Below, in pieces: positions 6,399-12,370 of a stretch of 14,123 nucleotides of DNA. The translations under genes were made by a program, and so were the position numbers. The stretch lies in the NCBI GenBank assembly GCA_018711775.1, contig DVHV01000105.1:1-14123 (forward strand), written 5' to 3'. Numbering within the stretch: position 1 is the first letter of the stretch; each line of letters begins with the position of its first letter. The notes under the pieces are model-generated. The model saw nothing but the letters and a program-made list of their open reading frames with translations. It ran no database searches and was not told the DNA's origin. The stretch comes from Candidatus Onthocola stercoravium (GTDB lineage: Bacteria; Bacillota_I; Bacilli_A; RF39; UBA660).

Positions 6399-7472
6399 AT
6401 GGCGAAATCAAAGAAAATTAGAATAGGTAAAAAGAATAAAAAAATATTAATAATCGGTGGCATTATCCTATTAATTATAGTAGTTGCTGCCATCATTGTC
6501 AGTTTAGTATTATCAAATAATAATGATGTAGATAAAACTGGTGATAATAAAAAAGAACCAGATAAGGTTGAAGAAGTAAAAAAACTTCAAATAGTGGATG
6601 AAGATTCTACCAGTAGACCTTATGCTGTTATGATTAATAATATAAACGTTGCTCGCCCATACCAAAGTGGTTTGCAAGATGCTTATATTATTTATGAAAT
6701 AATTGTTGAAGGTGGAATCACTCGTTATATGGCCCTGTTTTTAGACCAAGATACTGAAAGAATAGGTTCAATTCGTAGTGCTCGTCATTATTTTCTAGAT
6801 TATGCTTTAGAAAATGATGCAATATATGTCCATCATGGACAAAGTCCACAAGCTAAAAGAGACTTTACAGCTTTAGATGTAGATCGTATTGAAGTATCTG
6901 AAAATAAAACTGGTTGGCGAGACACCAGTTTAAATGTATCAAGCGAACATCGCTTATTTACAAGCATTGAAAAATTAGAAAATGGTTTAGGAAGTAAAAG
7001 AACTGAAAGAAAAAATGATTTATTATTAAATTATAGTGTCGATGAAATCGATATGGCTAATCTCGATGGAGCAATACCTGCAGAGAATATTAGCATAAAA
7101 TATTCTGGAACAACAACATCTAGTTATGAATATGATAGTGATGCTAAAGTTTATAAAAGATTTGTTAATGGTAAAAAACATACCGATTATGTTACTAAAG
7201 AACAATACACTTTTAAAAACATCATTACATATCAAGTTGATAACTATACCCTAAATGATGGCGAAAATAAAGGTAGACAAGAACTTGAAAACATTGGCAG
7301 TGGTACAGGCTACTTTATCAGCGGCGGATATGCTGTACCAATAACATGGGAAAAGAGCAGTCGTTCTTCACAAACTAAATACTATTATGAAAGTGGTGAA
7401 GAATTGATTGTCAACGATGGAAATACATTTATTCAAATACAACCTGAGGGGCAAAAACTAGAAATATCTTAA
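6399..7472 (+). CDS. membrane-anchored DUF3048 protein (YerB-like)
   Basis: This 357-residue protein has a basic start, one transmembrane helix (about 17-38) and an acidic linker, then an extracellular region. The motifs RPYAVMINN, ARPYQSGLQDA, YEIIVEGGITRYMALF and GSIRSARHYF (about 73-130) are typical of the DUF3048 N-terminal domain. The C-terminal part (about 225-350) has GSGTGYFISGGYAVPITWEK and a final VNDGNTFIQIQP, matching the family's C-terminal domain. YerB-type proteins are usually lipoproteins; here a transmembrane anchor replaces the lipobox. The biochemical role is not known to me. GGAGG lies inside the end of smpB, and the ATG begins one base after the smpB stop, so the genes are tightly coupled. 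Confidence 0.9.
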   Translation: MAKSKKIRIGKKNKKILIIGGIILLIIVVAAIIVSLVLSNNNDVDKTGDNKKEPDKVEEVKKLQIVDEDSTSRPYAVMINNINVARPYQSGLQDAYIIYEIIVEGGITRYMALFLDQDTERIGSIRSARHYFLDYALENDAIYVHHGQSPQAKRDFTALDVDRIEVSENKTGWRDTSLNVSSEHRLFTSIEKLENGLGSKRTERKNDLLLNYSVDEIDMANLDGAIPAENISIKYSGTTTSSYEYDSDAKVYKRFVNGKKHTDYVTKEQYTFKNIITYQVDNYTLNDGENKGRQELENIGSGTGYFISGGYAVPITWEKSSRSSQTKYYYESGEELIVNDGNTFIQIQPEGQKLEIS

Positions 7473-7485
7473 TGAGGAGGCACAT

Positions 7486-7797
7486 ATGACTAAAATTTTA
7501 GATTTTTTAGCAGATTGGTACATACTATTTATTGTTATTACAATACTATTAATATTTGCTTTAATAGGATACTTTGTTGAAAGAAAACGCAGCAAACATT
7601 CTCCATTTAAAATAGCATCTGATAGAAACGAAATAGAACAAATGAGTATTGATAATTTAAAAAGTATGAGTAGTAATGTGTCTTTATCGGAAGCTTTAAA
7701 TAAAAATGTAATTACTAATAATAATGCTCAAAATTTCAATAATCAAAGCCCTAATCCTCAAAATAACATTAATAATCAAAACAATATACAACAGTAA
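7486..7797 (+). CDS. small single-pass membrane protein with Asn/Gln-rich tail
   Basis: I do not recognise this 103-residue protein. It has one transmembrane helix (about 11-30) followed by the basic stretch ERKRSKH, which predicts a cytoplasmic C-terminus by the positive-inside rule. Residues 74-103 are almost entirely Asn and Gln with a few Pro, Ser and Ile, so the tail is probably disordered. AGGAGG lies six to seven bases before ATG, and the gene starts 13 bases after the DUF3048 gene. It is the last gene of the run and a terminator follows. The strong ribosome binding site and operon position support a real gene. It may partner the DUF3048 protein, which is a guess from position. Confidence 0.72.
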   Translation: MTKILDFLADWYILFIVITILLIFALIGYFVERKRSKHSPFKIASDRNEIEQMSIDNLKSMSSNVSLSEALNKNVITNNNAQNFNNQSPNPQNNINNQNNIQQ

Positions 7798-7799
7798 TT

Positions 7800-7824
7800 A
7801 GTCCGTTTAGGACTTTTTATTTTC
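7800..7824 (+). terminator. terminator after the rnr-smpB run
   Basis: AGTCC (7800-7804) and GGACT (7810-7814) form a 5-base stem around GTTTA, followed by a T-rich tail. The stem is short, so termination may be incomplete. Confidence 0.65.
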
Positions 7825-7833
7825 TTAAATATT

Positions 7834-7842
7834 TGATATAAT
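7834..7842 (+). promoter_or_regulatory. extended -10 promoter of the cdaA-cdaR operon
   Basis: TGATATAAT is a perfect extended -10 box (TG at 7834-7835, TATAAT at 7837-7842) 33 bases before the cdaA start. The -35 region is only a T-rich stretch. The leader carries GGACGGTG as a ribosome binding site. Confidence 0.65.
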
Positions 7843-7875
7843 GTATAAGCAGTATTATTCAAGGACGGTGTTTAA

Positions 7876-8688
7876 ATGAATTTGTCGTTAGTATGGGATA
7901 TATTCACTAAAATACTAGATATATGTTTTGTGTGGATAGCCTTTTACTATATTTTAAAAAATGTAAAAAATAACATTAAAATGGTGTTAATCGTTAAAGG
8001 TGTAATTTTAATTCTTTTAGTAAAGCTTTTAAGCGATTGGCTTAATTTATATACAGTCGGGGTCATCTTAGAATATGCTATTCAATGGGGACCACTAGCA
8101 ATCATTGTAATTTTCCAACCAGAAATAAGAAGTGTTTTAGAATCGCTCGGTAGAACTCAACTTTTAGGACGTCATAAAATTCTTACAGTGGATGAACGTG
8201 AAAAAGTTGTTTATGAAATAATGCGAGCTGTTGAATACTTACGAAAAAATCGTATTGGAGCATTAATTGTCATTGAAAGAGAAATATCTTTGGAAGAATA
8301 TATCAGAAATGCTACTAAAGTTTATGCTGATTTAAGTGATTCATTATTAGAAACAATTTTCTTCCCTAATTCTCCATTACATGATGGTGGTGTAATTATT
8401 CAAGGAGACAGAATCACTTGTGCTGGTGCTGTATTTAAAACCAGTATGAATCCCGATATTTCTAAAAGATTAGGTACTAGACATAGAGCTGGTTTGGGTA
8501 TAGCTGAGGAAAGTGATGCTATTGCTTTAATTGTATCTGAAGAAACAGGTCGTTTAAGTATAGCAGTTGATAGTCACTTACATTATAATTTGGAACCAGA
8601 TCAATTCCGAATGATGTTGATAGATGAACTAAAACCTAAGATGGAAGTCTTCTTTGAAGCAGATGAAAGCGATGGTGAAGAAGAATGA
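7876..8688 (+). CDS. cdaA: diadenylate cyclase CdaA (DacA, c-di-AMP synthase)
   Basis: This 270-residue protein has three hydrophobic helices in the first about 85 residues, then the linker IVIFQPEIRSVLESLGR typical of CdaA, then the DAC domain. The catalytic motifs are intact: LHDGG with Asp170, and GTRHRAGLG with Thr201, Arg202, His203 and Arg204. The enzyme joins two ATP into cyclic di-AMP on the inner face of the membrane, a signal that controls potassium and osmolyte uptake and cell-wall balance. The length matches B. subtilis and Listeria homologues. The stop overlaps the cdaR start (ATGA at 8685-8688), showing translational coupling. The family's usual third operon member, glmM, is not present downstream. 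Confidence 0.97.
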   Translation: MNLSLVWDIFTKILDICFVWIAFYYILKNVKNNIKMVLIVKGVILILLVKLLSDWLNLYTVGVILEYAIQWGPLAIIVIFQPEIRSVLESLGRTQLLGRHKILTVDEREKVVYEIMRAVEYLRKNRIGALIVIEREISLEEYIRNATKVYADLSDSLLETIFFPNSPLHDGGVIIQGDRITCAGAVFKTSMNPDISKRLGTRHRAGLGIAEESDAIALIVSEETGRLSIAVDSHLHYNLEPDQFRMMLIDELKPKMEVFFEADESDGEEE

Positions 8689-10040
8689 TAACTAAGTTTT
8701 TCAAAAAAATCTATAACTTCATCGATAAATGTATAGTTGTTCCAATAAGTAGAGCGGTTTACTATTTATCCAAGAAGTTCAAAAAAAATCAAGGAAAACT
8801 TGATAAAATATTAAATAGACCACACTTTTTAATTTATTTGTCATTGATAATTGCAGTAGCTTTATTCTTACTCATTGATTCTAAAGTTATTTCTTTGGTA
8901 GAGACAGAAGCAGAAGTAATAGCAAATGTACCAGTAGTAGTTAAATATAATGAAGAAGCATATGTAGTTGAAGGAGTTCCTGAAACTGTCGATATAACTA
9001 TTACAGGCCGTAAAAGTGATATATATTTGGCAAAACAACTAGGGGAGTATGAAGTAATATTAGATTTATCTGATTACACTCCAAGTGATACACCATATAA
9101 AGTATATTTTACTTATTCTAAATCAATAGATAGTTTAAGTTACCAATTATCTCCAGAATATGTTCAAGTAACAATTAAAAATAAAGAAAGTCAAGTTATG
9201 CCTATATCTTATGACTTATTAAATGTTGATGCTTTGGATAGTCGTCTTAGTGTTGAGTCAGTAAGTTTAGACAAGTCAGAAGTAGTTGTCAAAGGTGGTA
9301 GCGATGCATTAGCAGAAATTGCATCAGTTAAGGCATTAATTGACTTAGCACAACAAGACTTTACTGAAGCTGGAACTTATGATGTCGATAATATTGAGCT
9401 TGCAGCATATGATTCACATGGTAATAGATTAGATAATATTGAAATTGTACCAGAAACTATAAGTGCAACAGTTGTTCTCGAAAGTTATTCGCGAACTGTT
9501 CCGATTTCTGTTGAAACAACTGGTGAGTTAGTAACAGGTAAAGCTATTGCATCGATTTTAATAAATAATAATACGAATTATTCAATCACAATATATGGTG
9601 ATAAAGAAGAAATAGATAATATCGATAGTGTACCAGTTACAATTAATGTTGATGGTCGAGGAAATGAATCTACCTGGACATATGATGTCAATATTAGAAA
9701 ACCTAATGGTGTACGAGAAATGAGTGTTGAAACAGTTGAAATAACTGCAACGTTTGGAGAAGAACAACAAACAACAATCGATATAAGCAATGATATTAAA
9801 GAAATGAATTTAACTGATGGACTAAGAGTTAACATTTTAAATGGTGAAGAAATAACAGTTCAAGTTAAAGGGGTAGCATCAGTACTAGAAAATATCGAAA
9901 ATGAAGCTATAAATGCTTACATTGACTTAAGTGGATACACTGCAGGTGACTATGAAGTAGAAGTTAAAATTGAAAATAACAATCCACTTCTAACATACGT
10001 TGTTTCAACAACAGTTCAGATTCGTATAACAGAAACTTAA
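8685..10040 (+). CDS. cdaR: CdaA regulator CdaR (YbbR-domain protein)
   Basis: This 451-residue protein has a basic cytoplasmic start, one transmembrane helix (about 47-66) and an extracellular region of four YbbR repeats, roughly 82-167, 169-268, 269-361 and 362-451. Each repeat ends in a beta-strand pattern such as ISATVVL or EITATF. Known CdaR proteins bind CdaA through the membrane and adjust its activity, probably in response to the cell envelope. The start overlaps the cdaA stop by four bases, with GGTGAAGAAG as a weak ribosome binding site inside cdaA. A strong bidirectional terminator follows immediately. Confidence 0.95.
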   Translation: MITKFFKKIYNFIDKCIVVPISRAVYYLSKKFKKNQGKLDKILNRPHFLIYLSLIIAVALFLLIDSKVISLVETEAEVIANVPVVVKYNEEAYVVEGVPETVDITITGRKSDIYLAKQLGEYEVILDLSDYTPSDTPYKVYFTYSKSIDSLSYQLSPEYVQVTIKNKESQVMPISYDLLNVDALDSRLSVESVSLDKSEVVVKGGSDALAEIASVKALIDLAQQDFTEAGTYDVDNIELAAYDSHGNRLDNIEIVPETISATVVLESYSRTVPISVETTGELVTGKAIASILINNNTNYSITIYGDKEEIDNIDSVPVTINVDGRGNESTWTYDVNIRKPNGVREMSVETVEITATFGEEQQTTIDISNDIKEMNLTDGLRVNILNGEEITVQVKGVASVLENIENEAINAYIDLSGYTAGDYEVEVKIENNNPLLTYVVSTTVQIRITET

Positions 10041-10041
10041 T

Positions 10042-10080
10042 AAAAAAATCGTTATCTAATAATAAGGTAACGATTTTTTT
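10042..10080. terminator. bidirectional terminator after cdaR
   Basis: TCGTTATC (10049-10056) pairs with GGTAACGA (10066-10073), with one U-G wobble on the plus strand and a 9-base loop. An A-run flanks the left arm and a T-run the right arm, so it works for cdaR and for the convergent DUF378 gene. Confidence 0.88.
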
Positions 10081-10086
10081 TATGAA

Positions 10087-10293
10087 CTAATCTCTATCTT
10101 CAAGGTTCATAAATAAAATTCCAATGTTGATAAGTCCACTGATACCAACAAGAATATAAATAATTTTTTCAATTATTTCGACACTTCCAAATAATGTGGC
10201 TACTAAATTAAAATCGAATAACCCGATTAATCCCCAATTTATAGCTCCAATTATTGTAAAAACAAGTGCTATCTTTTGTAAAATTACCATCAT
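10087..10293 (-). CDS. DUF378 small membrane protein (YuzA-like)
   Basis: This is a 68-residue protein of two hydrophobic segments. The motif GAINWGLIGLFDFNLVATLFG followed by EKIIYILVGISGL is the DUF378 signature (shortened core: GAINWGLIGLFDF). The function of the family is unknown. Two ATG codons and a GTG stand in a row. I chose the ATG at 10293 because AAAGGA then lies about six bases upstream. The GTG at 10296 would be too close, and the ATG at 10290 is also possible. It is a single-gene unit that ends at the terminator shared with cdaR and diverges from the YdcC-like lipoprotein gene. Confidence 0.88.
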   Translation of the reverse strand: MMVILQKIALVFTIIGAINWGLIGLFDFNLVATLFGSVEIIEKIIYILVGISGLINIGILFMNLEDRD

Positions 10294-10332
10294 CACACAT
10301 CCTTTATTACTATTGTGGTAAATTTTTTAGAT

Positions 10333-10346
10333 ATTATACATGTATA
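10333..10346. promoter_or_regulatory. divergent promoter region with perfect TATACATGTATA palindrome
   Basis: The palindrome TATAC-AT-GTATA occupies 10335-10346. On the minus strand TATAAT (10338-10333) is a candidate -10 box for the DUF378 gene. On the plus strand TATACA (10335-10340), 16 bases after TTGTGG, is a weak candidate for the lipoprotein gene. The palindrome has the same arms and 2-base spacer as the operator candidate at 1542-1553. Confidence 0.4.
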
Positions 10347-10392
10347 TTTTAAAATAATAAAAATATATTTAATTAGAAAAGGGGATTTGGTA

Positions 10393-11502
10393 ATGAAAAA
10401 GTATTTTGCTTTATTTGCGGTTATGTTATTATTATTAACAGGTTGCGGCGAAAAAAATCTTGAAGATGTTGTCAGTGATTTTACTAAAAGTGTTGAAAAT
10501 AGTAAATCATACAAACTAAATGGCACTATGGAAATAAGTAGTGGAGAAGAGATATTTACTTATAGTATCGACACTTACTTCTTAAAAGATGACTATTATA
10601 AGGTAGTTTTAGTTAATCAAACCAATAATCATGAACAAATAATATTAAAAAATCAAGATGGTTTATATGTCGTCACCCCAAGCCTAAATAAAAGCTTTAA
10701 ATTTGATAGTGTATGGCCAGAAAATTCGTCACAGGCTTACCTTTTAGCTAATTTAGTCAGTGATATTAAAAACGATCCTGAAGCATCACTAGAAACTACT
10801 GATAATAATTATATTATTAAAAGTACTGTTAACTATCCAAATAATGAAGAATTGGAGTATCAAAAAATATATTTTGATAAGGACATGAACATAACAAAAG
10901 TTGAAGTTTACAATGGCGAAGATGTAGTTAAAATTAAAGTAACATTTAAATCAGTAGATTTAAAAGCTAAATTAAGTGAAGATGATTTTGTTTTGGATGA
11001 TTTAATTGATACGGAAGATACTAACACTGATAAAAACAGTAATGAAAATAATAATCCAGATAGCAATCAAGAATGCACAGATGAAACTTGTAAAGAAGGA
11101 AATAATACTAGTTCCTGTGAAGGAGAAAATTGTGAAGAACAAACTAATGCAACATTGGATAGTATAATTTATCCGCTATACATTCCTTCTGATACATATT
11201 TGAGTAGTTCTGAAACAGTTTCAACCGAAACAGGAGAAAGAGTGATATTAACATTCAGTGGTGAAAAAAACTTTGTAATAGTAGAAGAAACAGCAAGTGT
11301 AAGTAATGAATTCGAAGTAATACCAGTATTTGGAGATCCACTTATGTTAAATGAAAGCCTTGGGGCATTAAGCTCTAATTCTATAAGTTGGCATGCTGAT
11401 AACATTAGTTACTATTTGGTTAGTAGTGATTTAACCACAAATGAAATGGTTAGTGTTGCTAAATCATTAGGTAACTCGACAACTGTTATGTCAACGAAAT
11501 AA
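10393..11502 (+). CDS. ydcC: YdcC-like lipoprotein with LolA-like domain and a cysteine-bearing linker
   Basis: I chose the ATG at 10393, which gives 369 residues and a lipoprotein signal ending LLLLTGC with the lipid-bearing Cys18. The frame is open upstream to 10315, but AAAAGGGGA eight bases before this ATG and the signal peptide fix the start. The N-terminal domain (about 19-202) has the YdcC/LolA-like pattern, with PSLNKSFKF, WPENSSQAYL and LVSDIKND. The C-terminal domain (about 255-369) has IIYPLYIPSDTYL, TGERVILTFSGEKNF and an ending with SWHADNISYYLVSSDL. YdcC of B. subtilis is a sporulation-linked lipoprotein of unclear action. Between the domains lies an acidic Asn/Glu-rich linker (about 205-253) with C228/C233 and C242/C247, which I do not expect in YdcC. 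A strong terminator follows. Confidence 0.85.
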   Translation: MKKYFALFAVMLLLLTGCGEKNLEDVVSDFTKSVENSKSYKLNGTMEISSGEEIFTYSIDTYFLKDDYYKVVLVNQTNNHEQIILKNQDGLYVVTPSLNKSFKFDSVWPENSSQAYLLANLVSDIKNDPEASLETTDNNYIIKSTVNYPNNEELEYQKIYFDKDMNITKVEVYNGEDVVKIKVTFKSVDLKAKLSEDDFVLDDLIDTEDTNTDKNSNENNNPDSNQECTDETCKEGNNTSSCEGENCEEQTNATLDSIIYPLYIPSDTYLSSSETVSTETGERVILTFSGEKNFVIVEETASVSNEFEVIPVFGDPLMLNESLGALSSNSISWHADNISYYLVSSDLTTNEMVSVAKSLGNSTTVMSTK

Positions 11503-11509
11503 TGTTAAG

Positions 11510-11538
11510 TTAAAAACTCTCGTTATGAGAGTTTTTAA
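11510..11538. terminator. strong terminator after the lipoprotein gene
   Basis: TTAAAAACTCTC (11510-11521) and GAGAGTTTTTAA (11527-11538) form a perfect 12-base stem around GTTAT. The A and T flanks make it usable from either side. Confidence 0.88.
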
Positions 11539-11576
11539 ATGCTTTTTCTTATAGAAAGTTTTATTAATCAATAAAA

Positions 11577-11683
11577 AATAGTAAGGTAGTGACCATTGAA
11601 AATTGGTCTCTGGGGATTTGAGAGGACATAGTAAAGCCAAAATATCTTTAGGTGACTATAGTTACACTAGTTTGGCTTTTGTT
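11577..11683 (+). ncRNA. candidate structured non-coding RNA of unknown class
   Basis: The 238-base gap between 11502 and 11741 has no coding signal but clear RNA structure. Hairpin 1 (11591-11608) pairs GACCA with TGGTC and is capped by a GAAA tetraloop with a U-A closing pair. A competing hairpin pairs CTCT (11608-11611) with AGAG (11621-11624). The final hairpin pairs AAAGCCAAA (11633-11641) with TTTGGCTTT (11671-11679), encloses GTGAC/GTTAC and TAG/CTA pairs, and ends in TTTTGTTG. The GC content is higher than in the flanks. I compared it by eye with SRP RNA, 6S RNA, RNase P, tmRNA, T-box and the common riboswitches and found no match. The next gene has its own promoter downstream, so this looks like a separate small RNA. 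No convincing promoter was found for it. Confidence 0.5.
11633..11683 (+). terminator. long terminator-like hairpin ending the candidate RNA
   Basis: A 9-base outer stem (AAAGCCAAA/TTTGGCTTT) and an inner stem (TAG-GTGAC with GTTAC-A-CTA, one bulged A and one wobble, TATA loop) form a long hairpin followed by a short T-run interrupted by G. It could equally be a structural domain of the RNA. Confidence 0.5.
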
Positions 11684-11692
11684 GTAATATGC

Positions 11693-11721
11693 TTGAAATA
11701 TTAAGTTGTTTTAGATATAAT
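11693..11721 (+). promoter_or_regulatory. sigma-A-type promoter of the thioredoxin-like membrane gene
   Basis: TTGAAA (11693-11698) and TATAAT (11716-11721) are separated by exactly 17 bases. It lies downstream of the candidate RNA hairpin, so the gene does not need readthrough from upstream. AAGGAGGA at 11729-11736 is the ribosome binding site. Confidence 0.8.
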
Positions 11722-11740
11722 ATCAAATAAGGAGGAAAAT

Positions 11741-12313
11741 ATGCCAAAAAATAAGAAAAAATTAAATGATAAAATTGTAAATTCAAAAAATAATAACAAA
11801 AAAAAGACGATTAAAGAAGAAAAATATATTAGTGAAGAATCTAAAGAAATGCGTAATTTTCTTATAATTTTGTTTAGTATAATAATAATTGTATTAATCG
11901 TTTATGGAGTATCTAAAATTTTTATTGATGATGAACCAACAGAAGACAGTGGCAGAACTGTTCAAACTGGCCAAATAGATTATGATAAAGTTAGCATCGG
12001 AACAATGTTAAATCGTAATTATTCAGAGTATTATGTTGCTATTTATGACGAAGAAGACACAAATGCTGTAGTATATTCATCAATTATTACTAAATATTTA
12101 GAAAACGAAGATGCTATCAAGGTTTTCTTTTGTGATTTAGGCAATAAGTTAAATAGCAAGTATTATGTTGGAAGCGATGGAGAAACCAATCCAAATGCTC
12201 AAAATATTTCCGAATTAGCACTAGGTGATTTAACTTTAATTAAAGTTGAAAATGGGGAAATAACCGATTACATTGAAGGCCTTGACGCATTTAGAGCAGA
12301 ATTTTCCAAATAG
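11741..12313 (+). CDS. membrane protein with a degenerate thioredoxin-like extracellular domain
   Basis: This 190-residue protein has a strongly basic Lys/Asn-rich cytoplasmic start, one transmembrane helix (about 39-57), an acidic linker and an extracellular domain (about 80-190). The order EYYVAIYDEED, then a helix with YSSIITKYL, then AIKVFFCDLGNKLN, then DLTLIKVENGEITDYIEG follows the thioredoxin pattern in which a TPTLI-x-I-x-G-strand pair ends the sheet. There is no CxxC, and the usual cis-proline position reads LGDLTL. The only cysteine is C131. If the fold is right, the protein is not a normal oxidoreductase and may bind rather than reduce a partner. GGAGG lies about seven bases before ATG. 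It is transcribed alone and its stop codon begins the terminator stem. The gene is certain; the fold is inferred. Confidence 0.75.
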   Translation: MPKNKKKLNDKIVNSKNNNKKKTIKEEKYISEESKEMRNFLIILFSIIIIVLIVYGVSKIFIDDEPTEDSGRTVQTGQIDYDKVSIGTMLNRNYSEYYVAIYDEEDTNAVVYSSIITKYLENEDAIKVFFCDLGNKLNSKYYVGSDGETNPNAQNISELALGDLTLIKVENGEITDYIEGLDAFRAEFSK

Positions 12314-12340
12314 AGAAGTTTTTAACTTTTCTTTTTTTTT
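12312..12340 (+). terminator. terminator starting at the stop codon
   Basis: AGAGAAGTT (12312-12320) and AACTTTTCT (12324-12332) form a 9-base stem with one G-U pair and a 3-base loop, followed by a run of nine T. The stem begins within the TAG stop (12311-12313) of the upstream gene. Confidence 0.75.
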
Positions 12341-12346
12341 CAAGCA

Positions 12347-12355
12347 TGATAAAAT
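12347..12355 (+). promoter_or_regulatory. candidate extended -10 promoter of the S41 protease gene
   Basis: TGATAAAAT (TG at 12347-12348, TAAAAT at 12350-12355) lies 15 bases before ATG. The expected start of transcription falls inside the AAAGGTGAT ribosome binding site (12359-12367). The arrangement matches that of the two pilin-like genes. Confidence 0.4.
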
Positions 12356-12370
12356 TAAAAAGGTGATACA

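Noticed and set aside
9578..9835. Minus-strand open frames inside cdaR
   Set aside because: They lie opposite a conserved YbbR repeat, have no start signal, and show only Ser/Ile/Leu-rich composition.
10315..10392. N-terminal extension of 26 residues on the YdcC-like lipoprotein
   Set aside because: The extension would bury the lipoprotein signal peptide. The ATG at 10393 has AAAAGGGGA at good spacing, and the extension overlaps the promoter region.
11577..11683. Cyclic di-GMP (GEMM-I) riboswitch, because of a GAAA hairpin and the string GGACATAGTAAAGCC
   Set aside because: In GEMM-I the GGGACGCAAAGCC block follows the first hairpin directly, and its P1 and tetraloop-receptor parts are not recognisable here.
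11540..11692. SRP RNA, 6S RNA, tmRNA or RNase P RNA in the gap
   Set aside because: No GGAAGGAAGC SRP loop, no tmRNA tag or tRNA-like ends and no RNase P core motifs were found, and the length does not suit RNase P or tmRNA.
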